Part shown: piece after piece, positions 42,823 to 52,503 of the stretch
Numbering within the stretch: the stretch's first letter is position 1
Layout of the letters: each line of letters opens with the position of its first letter
Assembly: GCA_039105265.1 (NCBI GenBank)
Contig: JAPFFF010000007.1
Location: 2,604,001 to 2,668,000 of the forward strand
Direction of reading: 5' to 3'
From: Tritrichomonas musculus
Lineage: Eukaryota; Parabasalia; Tritrichomonadida; Tritrichomonadidae
Length of the DNA stretch: 64,000 bases
Translations under genes and position numbers: made by a program
Notes under the pieces: generated by a model
What the model was told of the DNA's origin: nothing
What the model saw: the letters and a program-made list of their open reading frames with translations, nothing else
Database searches by the model: none

Positions 42823-45723
42823 TTATTTAAAGTTACTGTTCAATACGTGTTGAATAGCATCTGTAATATGTGGGCTAGTGCCTTTGATTTCAACTTGTAC
42901 TGAATTAGTATTTTGATCGGCAAAGAAACGAGCTAAAACACCTTGTGGGCTTCCTTCACATTGAATGATACCAGCACCCACAACGTTAAGAGGTGGGACT
43001 TGTAAGTTGAGAACTGGTATTCTCAAAAGCCTATTCATAACTTGACTCATTTGTTGTACAGGATCAACATTTGGTACAATTGGATAAGAAATTTTTGCTG
43101 TTTGATTTGGTGAAGAAAATTGCCCCCATCTTGCAAAGAACATGTTCTGATCCATTGGATAAGGCATCATGAATTTGGTGATGACAAGTGGCAATTTCAT
43201 TTGTTGTTTAACATCAGCAGGCTGCTGATATATGACGAAATAGTTTGGTGGTGTTGAATATGGTTGGACAACAGTAATAGCATATTGATATTGTATTGCT
43301 GCACCTGCATTAATAACATTAGGTCCAGGACGTGCAACACTCCTAAAGAATGGAACAGGTAAGATATTAATCTTAACTCCTGTAATTTGTCCTGGAGTCT
43401 TATTTTGGATATTAAATGTAAGTAAAGCATTATTACGTGAAACTTGAATTTGAAGTTGAACTTGAATATTTGGATCATCGAATACAATACCGGAGTCTTC
43501 AGTAAGGAAATGCTTGTAAATTGACTCTTGGGAGCTTGTATATGATGCTGTTTGAGTTGAACTTCCTCCTCCAAGCGCTTGAAGGAGATCTTCTCCAGGT
43601 GGGGTATTCATGAGACCGTCTAAATCATTTTGAGGTGGTTGCTGTTGTGGCTGCTGCGGTCTCTGTTGTGATGCGAATGGATTTTGTTGTGGAGGCTGTT
43701 GTTGCTGTTGTGGAGGTTGTTGCTGAGGGCTTGGACTCATAAGGTCGCCAAGAAGATCTTGCTGTGGCTGTTGTGGAGGAGGTGATTGCTGTTGTGGTTG
43801 TTGCTGTTGAGGATGCTCGGGTTCAGGTACTCGAACAGGAAGAGATGTTGCAAGAGCTCCATCATTTCCCTCTTGATCTTGTTCTTCTTCATCGTTATCG
43901 CTGACAACTGGGGCAATAGGATTGTAATCGCTGAGAACTTGTTGAACGAGTGAAGATTTTCTTTCTTTGAAAGGTGGAATTGGCTTGAATACTGCAGCTA
44001 TAACGTTTGGTGGACCAGAAAGTATAGAGCAATATTCGATTGAACGTTGCTGTATGTCAATATTCTGGTTATTTCTCAATGGCTGGATAAACTCAACGAC
44101 CGTTTGACGAACTGGTTCATATCTAGCGCCGATTTTAGCGAGTGCACTAAGGATAATGGCCTTTGCGTCTTCTGATGAACTATGGAATTTCTTCTGGAGT
44201 TCTGATATGATTTCATTTGGCGAAACTTCAATAAGATGTGCATACTCACCAACAAGTTGGGCAGCAAGTTTAACAAGTCTGTCATGGGCGAGTGGTGATG
44301 TCATTGAGTTATATGAAGTAAGAGTTGCATATCTTTGATATTGAGTATTCATAGATATGACTTGAACAACACGATGCCACACACCATCATTGCATTCATC
44401 ACCTGCAAGTGTGATAAGCTGAAGAATAACGTCAACATACCAGGCAAGATCTGTCATGAAACTCTCTGCAAGAACAGCGATCTTAAGACAAAGAGGCTCA
44501 CGCATGGTAATATCAGCAAATTTGAGATAGTTAAGAAGTTCTTGAACGATTTCTTCTGCTGATTCTTGAGTACAAAGAACATAAAGTAATGTAAGCGTTC
44601 TGCGCCTGATTGAGTTATCAGCATCACGGAGAGCAAGGAAAAGCGTTTGACGATGCTTATCAAGTGATGGGATAACTTCTGGGGATGCACTGACAAGACG
44701 TGTTAATGTTTCAATTGCAAGATATCGAACGTTTGATTGCTTTGCAGATAAGAATCCACCAAGAATTGCTGCTGAACGTGCAAGATATTGTGATGTGAGC
44801 TGTGTAGCAATGACAAGATTGATTGATTCAAAAAGAAGCATCATATTGGCATGAACTTCTTTTGTGTTCAAAAGTAAATCTGTCTTTTGATAGCATATAT
44901 CAAGAACACGTGTGATTTTATTAATTTCTTCTGTTTGCCATGTTACTTTATATTGAAGAATCTTCATGTATTTCATGACAAGCCATGGAACTGGGTTTCT
45001 ACCATAAGTGTAATCAAGAGGAACAGTAAATTCAAAGAATATTTTTGTAAGCATTTGAATTGCTATTGGAAATATTGGTTGAAGTTCATTTGAATATCGA
45101 GTCATTAAAACAAGAACGAGAGAAGCTCCAGATAATTGGACACCAAAGTTTGCATCTTGAAGGAGTGCAGTAAGGATACGAATTGTATCATCAGTAAATT
45201 GAAACGTTGATGGAGTTTCACGATATAGCCTAACGAGAGCTAAAGCTGCTTTTTTCTTGACAAAATCAGTGCATCTTTGCGATTTAAGAATATTAAGAAT
45301 TGTTGGGGCCAGCGTTTCAGCGATTTCTGTACCACCAATATTTGCAGCTGCAGATAATGCTAAACATTGCGCAGGTTCTGAGTCACCAGTCATAATTTCT
45401 TTTCTTAGATGTTCGATAATCATTGTAACAAGGTCATAATTACCATTTAAATAAACACCAAGGGTAATATAACCAATTTGCTTTTCAGAAAAGACTGGTG
45501 ATGCAAGAAGTTCAATCATTTGTGGAAAACCAAAATCGAAAGTATATCCAAGAAGATGAATGTATAAAAGTTTAGCGACATATTTCTTACGATTATAACC
45601 ATTTAGATTTTGAGCACCAAAATGTTTACGAATGTTTGCGAGTTCTTTTGTAACACGTTGTTTCTCTTCTTCTTTGCTACGGCAATCGAGGCATTCAGTA
45701 ATAAAGTTCTTTAATCCTCTCAT
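42823..45723 (-). CDS. AP-2 complex alpha-adaptin (large subunit)
   Basis: Large subunit of a clathrin adaptor, 966 residues, close to the usual length for alpha-adaptin. The N-terminus MRGLKNFITEC...KELANIRKHFG...GYNRKKYVAKLLYIHLLGYTFDFG is the AP-2 alpha signature. The trunk of helical repeats runs to about residue 600 (KYMKILQY, YLAIETLTRL, LCLKIAVLAESF and WYVDVILQLI follow the family pattern). A Q/P-rich hinge follows at about 640-720 and contains NPFASQ, DLLGDLM and DLLQALGG, which look like clathrin or accessory-binding boxes. An ear domain (EDSGIVFDDPNIQVQLQIQV onward) ends the protein. It acts at the plasma membrane in endocytosis. The poly-Q DNA is a simple repeat. Confidence 0.93.
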   Translation of the reverse strand: MRGLKNFITECLDCRSKEEEKQRVTKELANIRKHFGAQNLNGYNRKKYVAKLLYIHLLGYTFDFGFPQMIELLASPVFSEKQIGYITLGVYLNGNYDLVTMIIEHLRKEIMTGDSEPAQCLALSAAANIGGTEIAETLAPTILNILKSQRCTDFVKKKAALALVRLYRETPSTFQFTDDTIRILTALLQDANFGVQLSGASLVLVLMTRYSNELQPIFPIAIQMLTKIFFEFTVPLDYTYGRNPVPWLVMKYMKILQYKVTWQTEEINKITRVLDICYQKTDLLLNTKEVHANMMLLFESINLVIATQLTSQYLARSAAILGGFLSAKQSNVRYLAIETLTRLVSASPEVIPSLDKHRQTLFLALRDADNSIRRRTLTLLYVLCTQESAEEIVQELLNYLKFADITMREPLCLKIAVLAESFMTDLAWYVDVILQLITLAGDECNDGVWHRVVQVISMNTQYQRYATLTSYNSMTSPLAHDRLVKLAAQLVGEYAHLIEVSPNEIISELQKKFHSSSEDAKAIILSALAKIGARYEPVRQTVVEFIQPLRNNQNIDIQQRSIEYCSILSGPPNVIAAVFKPIPPFKERKSSLVQQVLSDYNPIAPVVSDNDEEEQDQEGNDGALATSLPVRVPEPEHPQQQQPQQQSPPPQQPQQDLLGDLMSPSPQQQPPQQQQQPPQQNPFASQQRPQQPQQQPPQNDLDGLMNTPPGEDLLQALGGGSSTQTASYTSSQESIYKHFLTEDSGIVFDDPNIQVQLQIQVSRNNALLTFNIQNKTPGQITGVKINILPVPFFRSVARPGPNVINAGAAIQYQYAITVVQPYSTPPNYFVIYQQPADVKQQMKLPLVITKFMMPYPMDQNMFFARWGQFSSPNQTAKISYPIVPNVDPVQQMSQVMNRLLRIPVLNLQVPPLNVVGAGIIQCEGSPQGVLARFFADQNTNSVQVEIKGTSPHITDAIQHVLNSNFK

Positions 45724-46387
45724 GTTTTACAAATAAATAGCAGTTATTTTCACAAAATTCAATTAAAAAAAAGAAAAAAATTTATCGTTCTATACTAATT
45801 TTCGCCTATGCGATCATCATTTCAAAAAGTTAGAGCACGATCAATTTCAATTCAATATAGAAAGCAAGTTATAGTGCTATATCATCAATATTGGCTTTAA
45901 TATACTTATTTTCTAATGCATGCATTATTTGAATCATATCATTTAATTTAAATACGTTATTTTAATATGGTAACATACTCATTTCAATAAACTTAACCAA
46001 TTTTGCTCATAATCATATTTGAATTATTTTGAGATATTTTCCAATTTAACTTGATTTCATATACTTTAATACTTGTTTTTAAAATAGAATGACATAATTT
46101 ATATGAATTTATTTGAATATGAAACTTATAAAATAAGATATTGAAGATAGAAACATTTTTTTAAAAAAGAGGATTGAATGATTTATAAATACAGTAATTG
46201 TGTTGATTCAAAAAGTTTAAATAATTGAAACCATTTGAAAAAAAATTGAATTTTGAAATATGATCGAAAAAAAAAAAGAAATCAAGAAATAATATATTGG
46301 CATTATTTTATTTTAAAAAATAATAACAGTATTATCAAATGAAAATTCGAAGATAGTAAGCCCAAATATTTCAAAATGATTGAATGA
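45724..46387. other. AT-rich region between divergent genes
   Basis: 664 bases without a gene. It must contain the promoters of the adaptin and calcium-pump genes. A TTCAAAAAGTTTAAAT word occurs near 46208, similar to AAACTTTTTGA words elsewhere in the window; its meaning is unknown. Confidence 0.5.
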
Positions 46388-49300
46388 ATGTATCAAATTC
46401 CCTATTCAAATAACGAAAAAATACATATGAGTGTAACATCACAACAAATTATATCTTTATTTGAGCGAAGCAATTTAGAAGGTCTTCAACAACTTGGAGG
46501 AGTGGAAGGCTTAGCAAATGCTTTTAATACTGATTTAAAAACAGGTTTACCAGATTCCGAAAAACCATCTAATTATCAAGCAAGGAGACAAAAATATGGC
46601 GTAAACATTCTCCCAGATCCACCAAAACAATCATGGTGCTCAATGTTTATAGACTGTTTTCGTGATCTTATGTTAAAAATTTTATTAATATCAGCTGTTC
46701 TTTCACTTATTCTAACTTCTATCTTTCCGCCTGGAGGTAAACTCAAATTTACAGATTATATCGATACAATTTCAATTTTTGTTGCAGTTCTTATTGTCTC
46801 AATTGTTCAGACGCAAACAAATTATTCTCAACAAAAAGCATTTCTTGAAATCAATAAATTAAAGAACGAATTTAACGTTACAGTTATTCGAGGAGGCGTT
46901 GAACAACAAATTTTAAATACCGAATTACTTGTTGGTGATTTAATTAATCTGAAAAACGGAGATAGAGTTCCTGCAGATGGAATTTACGTTAGTGGCCATA
47001 ATTTAAAAATTAATAATTCACAAGAAACAGGCGAAAGCGTTGCCGTTTCGATTAATGAAGCAAAGCCATTTTGCCTTGGTGGAGGAGCTGTTGAATCAGG
47101 TGATGCTCATGTTTTAATTGTCGCAGTAGGTGAGCATTCACAAAGTGGTGTTATAATGATGAACATACAAAAAATGTCTGCTCAAAGGGAACAAAGTCCA
47201 CTCGAAAAGAAACTTGATCGTGTTGCTGTCGTAATTACTTATATTGGTGGTACTGGCGCACTTTTAACTTTCGTTGTACTGTTAATATTTTGGATTGTTG
47301 ATATTGTTAGAGATGGATGGTACAATGGCCGCTTAAATGATTTAGTCAATCGATTTATGATTGGTGTCACAATTTTTATTTGCGCAGTTCCCGAGGGTCT
47401 TCCACTTGCTGTTACATTATCACTTGGATTTTCAATGAAAAAGATGATGAAAGATAACAACTTTGTTCGCCATCTTCAGGCTTGCGAAACTATGGGAGGA
47501 GCTACAACAATTTGCTCTGATAAGACAGGAACCCTAACCCAAAATAAAATGACTGTTGTAAAGTTTTTCATGGATGGAGTTGACACAGAAGGAAATCCAG
47601 AATTACCTCAAGATATCAAAGATTTACTTGTTGAATCAATTGCAATCAACTCTAATGCATATATGACAGTCAAAGATGGATCGTCAATTCCTGAATATGT
47701 CGGAAGCTCTTCAGAATGCGCACTTCTTCAGATGCTTCCTAATTATGGAGCAGATTACAAGAAAATACGAGAAGAATATCCAATTGTCATTTTGCATGAA
47801 TTTGATTCTACAAGAAAACGCATGACAACAATTGTCAATAAAAAAGGACAACATCGAGCTTATGAAAAAGGTGCTCCAGACTTTGTTTTGAAGCAGTGCA
47901 ATAGATACATTACTAATAGTGGCGAAATTAAAGATCTTGATGAAAAAACTCGTCAAGCTTTCAACGATCATATTAGCTCTTACGCAGACCTTGCTCTTCG
48001 AACAATGCTTCTAGCATATCGTGAAATTGGATCACAAGGAGAAAGAGTTAATCAAGAATGGAATGATCCAGAAAATGTTGAAAAGGACATGATTGTCTTC
48101 TGCCTTGTTGGAATCCAAGATCCTCTTCGACCTGAAGTTATTCACGCAATTAATCAATGCAAGACTGCCAAAGTTTTAGTTAGAATGGTTACTGGTGATT
48201 ATATCAATACAGCTAGAGCAATTGCTCGTCAATGCGGCATCCTTTCAGATGATGGAATTGCTATAATGGGTGAAGAGTTTTCTAGTCGTTCAAAAGTTGA
48301 CTTAGTAGAAATTTTGCCAAGATTACAAGTCATGGCTCGTTCTTCACCACGTGATAAATACAGACTCGTTTCGTTATTGATGGAAGCGGGCGAAGTTGTG
48401 GCAGTTACAGGTGATGGTTCAAATGATTCAGCAGCTTTGAAAAAAGCAAACATTGGTCTTTCAATGGGACTTTGCGGAACAGAACTTGCAAAGATGGCAT
48501 CTGATATTGTTATTCTTGATGATAATTTCAATAGTATCGTATCAGCTTTAAAATGGGGAAGATGCATTTATGACAATGTTCGAGGATTTCTTCAATTTCA
48601 ATTGACAGTCAACTTTTCAGCAATGATCATTGCATTTGTTGGTTCAATTGCTTTGAAAGAATCACCATTGAAGACTATTCAACTTCTTTGGGTTAACTTA
48701 ATTATGGATTCATTAGGTGCTTTAGCATTGGCAACACGATCACCAACAGATGCTTTACTCTTAAGACCTCCATATGGTGAGTCAGATGGATTAATTTCAA
48801 ATATATTAGTTAGAAACATAGCTGGCCAAGTGGTTTATCAGATGATTTTCTTATTCCTCATTCTCTTTGCCCCATCTAAAATATTCGGAATTGCAGAAGC
48901 CGATGAAAAAGATCAATCAATTCATGTCTCAACTATGGTATTTAATACATTTGTTTATTTCCAAGTTTTCAACTTGATCAACAGTAGAGTTACTAGTAAT
49001 GATTTGAGCATTTTTGATGGCTTGTTTTCAAATTGGGTGTTCCTTCTTATTTTCTTTGGCATCGGATGTCTTCAAGCAATTATTACAGAATTTGGTGGTA
49101 CAGCATTTGAAACAACACATTTAAGATGGGATGAATGGCTTGTAAGTCTTGCTCTTGGATTTGGCTCATTGTTCATTGGTGCAATATTACGAGCAATTAA
49201 AATGAAAGATAGGACTACCGAAAAGTTGAATGCACTTCGAGCACAACGAAAAGAACAAATGAAGAGGAGATATGCTGGAATGAGCGTAGAACAACAATGG

Positions 49301-49399
49301 GATCTAGATTATGTTCCTGAAAAAGACGATGATAATAAAAAGAAGAAGGGAATTTCAGATGATAAAAGCGATAATAGCATAGATGAACTATCTTCTTAA
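46388..49399 (+). CDS. Plasma-membrane-type Ca2+-ATPase (P-type, IIB)
   Basis: A calcium-extruding P-type ATPase of 1003 residues. The phosphorylation motif is SDKTGTLTQNKM with Asp at residue 378. Others are the TGES-like QETGES in the actuator, PEGLPLAVTLSLGFSMKKMM around M4 (calcium-binding site I missing-acid pattern of IIB pumps), KGAPDFVL in the nucleotide domain, MVTGD and TGDGSNDSAALKKANIGLSMG in the P domain, and WVNLIMDSLGALALAT in M6. About ten membrane segments are seen. The tail is charged (KEQMKRRYAG... DDNKKKKG) and could hold a regulatory site. It keeps cytosolic calcium low at the plasma membrane or an acidic store. A second ATG at 46427 (MSVTSQQ) is a possible start. Confidence 0.93.
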   Translation: MYQIPYSNNEKIHMSVTSQQIISLFERSNLEGLQQLGGVEGLANAFNTDLKTGLPDSEKPSNYQARRQKYGVNILPDPPKQSWCSMFIDCFRDLMLKILLISAVLSLILTSIFPPGGKLKFTDYIDTISIFVAVLIVSIVQTQTNYSQQKAFLEINKLKNEFNVTVIRGGVEQQILNTELLVGDLINLKNGDRVPADGIYVSGHNLKINNSQETGESVAVSINEAKPFCLGGGAVESGDAHVLIVAVGEHSQSGVIMMNIQKMSAQREQSPLEKKLDRVAVVITYIGGTGALLTFVVLLIFWIVDIVRDGWYNGRLNDLVNRFMIGVTIFICAVPEGLPLAVTLSLGFSMKKMMKDNNFVRHLQACETMGGATTICSDKTGTLTQNKMTVVKFFMDGVDTEGNPELPQDIKDLLVESIAINSNAYMTVKDGSSIPEYVGSSSECALLQMLPNYGADYKKIREEYPIVILHEFDSTRKRMTTIVNKKGQHRAYEKGAPDFVLKQCNRYITNSGEIKDLDEKTRQAFNDHISSYADLALRTMLLAYREIGSQGERVNQEWNDPENVEKDMIVFCLVGIQDPLRPEVIHAINQCKTAKVLVRMVTGDYINTARAIARQCGILSDDGIAIMGEEFSSRSKVDLVEILPRLQVMARSSPRDKYRLVSLLMEAGEVVAVTGDGSNDSAALKKANIGLSMGLCGTELAKMASDIVILDDNFNSIVSALKWGRCIYDNVRGFLQFQLTVNFSAMIIAFVGSIALKESPLKTIQLLWVNLIMDSLGALALATRSPTDALLLRPPYGESDGLISNILVRNIAGQVVYQMIFLFLILFAPSKIFGIAEADEKDQSIHVSTMVFNTFVYFQVFNLINSRVTSNDLSIFDGLFSNWVFLLIFFGIGCLQAIITEFGGTAFETTHLRWDEWLVSLALGFGSLFIGAILRAIKMKDRTTEKLNALRAQRKEQMKRRYAGMSVEQQWDLDYVPEKDDDNKKKKGISDDKSDNSIDELSS

Positions 49400-50079
49400 T
49401 TTGTTTCTTTTATCAATTATTCTAATATTTTATCATATCTAATGGATATATTTATTAATAATTAAAACTAATATTTTACATGCCATTTTATATTGTTTTA
49501 CCTTTTCTTTTTTTTAGCACCACATATACAAAATACATTTAATGCCATTTATTCTAACTTTTATACATCATTATTTGAATATCTGTCTTTTTAACTGATA
49601 CAGAAATTATATCAATAATTGGTTAAGCGTTGGAATGAATGTAGATTATGAAAAGAACCATCTGTTCATTTTTTGGTAGGATGAGTTTCATAAACGATAA
49701 ATGTAAATTTTAGTTCTTGTATTGATGATTGATAGCTATACATCCTATTTATGCTCATCATTGAATCAAATAATGCTTGGAAATTTATTTCACGATATCA
49801 TTGAAAGTATCATACTTCTTTATTCAAAGATCTACAAAACTTTATAATTTATTCTGCTTAAATACTTTGAGATATTTTAAACCAAAGCTCATTTTACAAA
49901 CCAATCTAGTTTTCAATGTAAATTCATAATACTCACATTGAATTAGACAGCAGTAATTTGAATATACATATCCACATTAATGTTTTATTGATCTAATAAA
50001 CATATATAAAACTATTACTTTAATTTATTTATTCTTAATAATAATAATAAAAAAAACATAAAACATAAATAAAACCCAA
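49400..50079. other. AT-rich region between convergent genes, nothing seen
   Basis: 680 bases between the 3' ends of the calcium pump and the LRR gene. I see no reading frame, RNA gene or repeat of note. Confidence 0.5.
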
Positions 50080-52266
50080 CTAAGTTGTAGATTTTGTAGT
50101 GTTTTGAGTTGAACCCGATTTACTTGATTTTTCTGATTTCTTTTTTTTCTTTGTTGATGATTTCTCTTTATTATCATCAGTTTCAGTTCCTTCGCTTTTC
50201 TTTTCTACTTTCTTTTTCTTTTTCTTCTTTTTAATCTTTTCTTCTTTTTCTTTAATACTTTCATTTTGATCTTCATTTTCACCTTCTTCCAAAGCAGGCG
50301 CTGGACCTTGTTTCTGAGATGTTTTTGGTGCTGGATTCTTTGCTTCATTATAGGCAGCCAAAAACATTAATTTAATATCATTATATTTTCTTTTTGCATC
50401 ACTCAATCTCTCATTAATATCAACCATTTCAGCATTGTTTTGCTGAGCTGTCGAATTTATTTTACTCTCAGCAACTGTTAAATCTTTACAATGCATTTGA
50501 AATATTTCCCCTTCACGCTTCAATCTGTTCTGCATTGATACAACTTCATTTTTAATTGAGGTTTCTTGAGTTCGTAAGACTTCATATTCTTTACGAACAT
50601 CGGATTGGTACAATGAATTGTCATTCAAAAGTTTATCTAAATATGATTCAAGATCATGTATCGTTTTCTTCCTCGATTCTTCAGCTGCAACAAATTCAGA
50701 TTGAGCATTTGATAGATTTTTTCGAAGAATATCAATATATTCTTTCTCTTCAAATATGTCTGCTCTCATGTCTTGCAACTGTGCAGAAGTATCATGATGA
50801 CATCGAACTTTTTCAAGAAACTTTTGATGCTCTTCCTCTTTATGAAGTCGGTTGTTTGTCTCAAGTGTTTTATTGATGGCCAAAACAAGTTTGTAATCAA
50901 TGTCATTGAATTCAAGACTACAAATTTGGATATGAGGAGCTAACGACAAATATTTCTGAACTTTTATGCCATCATGAACTAGATTATTTTTGAATGATAC
51001 CTTTTCTAACGTTTTACATAAAGGAATTACTTCAAAAAGTGGAATGGCGCCTATATCTGTTATTTCTGTCATTTCTACGTCGAGATCGCGAAGAGACGGA
51101 TGAACTTTTAACAACTCTACAAGAGTTGACATGCCTTCATCTAGAATTGGATTTTGACTCACATTAAGAGAAACCAGTGATATATTCTTCAGAATATCAA
51201 GACAAAAATCGTTGAAACCTTTCGAGTCAATTTGGCAACCTGATAAATTTAAATATTTTAAATATTTGTTAAAGGCTAAAGAGGGACCAATTATTGCTAA
51301 TCCTTTTCCTCCAATTGGATTACGTGATAGATTGAGGTCTGTAAGTGTTACATTAGTTAATAAAGGTTGAGCAATCGCTGCCATAAAACGAGATGTAAGA
51401 GAATTTCCTGATAAATCAAGCTTAGTGATAGTACGATTCTGGGATAAAAAAGCTTTCATTGTTTGAGCTATATTATCATCAACATGATTAAATGATATAT
51501 TTAACTCTGAAATATTGGAATCCATTAATGCATTTAAAATTTGAATTGCGCCTTTAGATCTAATATGATTATTGGCCAAGTTTAGGCATTGTAAGAAATG
51601 ATTTTGTGAGAGACCAAATGCAAGAGGATACATAGTATCACAACAAATTTCGGACATTGATAAATTTAATTCTGATAATATATTATTTTCCATTAGCATA
51701 TTTCGAAGTTCGTCTAGTGCGATACTACCGATTGAGTTACGACTAACACATGTAGTGCTTCCAATGTTTAAAACGATCACTGTTCTGTTTACAAACATTG
51801 ATCTGAAAATTGCAGCTGCACCTAAATCACTTATCATACATGAAGAAATATCTAATGAAATAATAGTTTTATTATGTGCTAAAAATTTAGCAATTGAAAT
51901 AGCTCCTTCATTATATAGTGAGTTACCACTCAAGTTAATGACTTTGTAGTTCGAATGATTTGGTAGTATTCGAGCAATTGCTTCAGCACCTAATGGACCA
52001 ATTGAACTTGATTCCATTTCAAATGTTTTAGTAAGCATCTTTTTGTTTTGAAAATATTTAAATCTCCGATACAATTTCTCATCATTTTTAATTCTAAAAT
52101 CTTGGCATTTCGCGTCAAAAATTTTCCTCATTTCTTGATCTGTTAGAATACCGTCGTATAAATCAATTTTTTCATCGTTTTTTTCTTTTTCTTTTTTCTT
52201 TGTTTCTTTGTAACTTTTAGCAACAATCACTACCCTCTTCTTTTTCTTGGTATCTGCATGGATCAT
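50080..52266 (-). CDS. Leucine-rich repeat (RI-like) protein with coiled-coil and Lys-rich tail
   Basis: A 728-residue protein. Residues about 80-430 hold some twelve ribonuclease-inhibitor-like LRRs, for example LTDLNLSRNPIGGKGLAIIG and LKYLNLSGCQIDSKGFNDF. A coiled coil follows (about 460-620), then a strongly Lys/Glu/Ser-rich tail (KKKKKKKVEKKSEGTETDDNK). The N-terminal 40 residues are basic. LRR plus coiled-coil proteins of this type occur in axonemal and cytoskeletal complexes (for instance the LRRC74/TCTE1 group), but the family cannot be fixed by eye. It is likely a scaffold for protein binding. Confidence 0.8.
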   Translation of the reverse strand: MIHADTKKKKRVVIVAKSYKETKKKEKEKNDEKIDLYDGILTDQEMRKIFDAKCQDFRIKNDEKLYRRFKYFQNKKMLTKTFEMESSSIGPLGAEAIARILPNHSNYKVINLSGNSLYNEGAISIAKFLAHNKTIISLDISSCMISDLGAAAIFRSMFVNRTVIVLNIGSTTCVSRNSIGSIALDELRNMLMENNILSELNLSMSEICCDTMYPLAFGLSQNHFLQCLNLANNHIRSKGAIQILNALMDSNISELNISFNHVDDNIAQTMKAFLSQNRTITKLDLSGNSLTSRFMAAIAQPLLTNVTLTDLNLSRNPIGGKGLAIIGPSLAFNKYLKYLNLSGCQIDSKGFNDFCLDILKNISLVSLNVSQNPILDEGMSTLVELLKVHPSLRDLDVEMTEITDIGAIPLFEVIPLCKTLEKVSFKNNLVHDGIKVQKYLSLAPHIQICSLEFNDIDYKLVLAINKTLETNNRLHKEEEHQKFLEKVRCHHDTSAQLQDMRADIFEEKEYIDILRKNLSNAQSEFVAAEESRKKTIHDLESYLDKLLNDNSLYQSDVRKEYEVLRTQETSIKNEVVSMQNRLKREGEIFQMHCKDLTVAESKINSTAQQNNAEMVDINERLSDAKRKYNDIKLMFLAAYNEAKNPAPKTSQKQGPAPALEEGENEDQNESIKEKEEKIKKKKKKKKVEKKSEGTETDDNKEKSSTKKKKKSEKSSKSGSTQNTTKSTT

Positions 52267-52503
52267 TTTTAAAAAAAAGAAGAGAAGATTGTTTTAAAAA
52301 TCAAAAAACGTTATAAATTCGTTACTGGAGAGTTTCAATTTTTTTGATAAATAACGTTTTTTGCATTTTGTTTGGTTAACAAAATAAAAACATAACATGC
52401 TAAAAAGATTTTATAGTAAAATAGAGGAAAAAATTTAATAATAACATTCCTTGAAATATCAAGCAAATCAGCATCAAGTAAAAATCAAGGAAGAAAAAAG
52501 AAA

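Noticed and set aside
50556-50876. 106-codon + strand frame opposite the LRR gene
   Set aside because: Lies wholly within the coiled-coil part of the LRR gene on the other strand, with no recognisable features.
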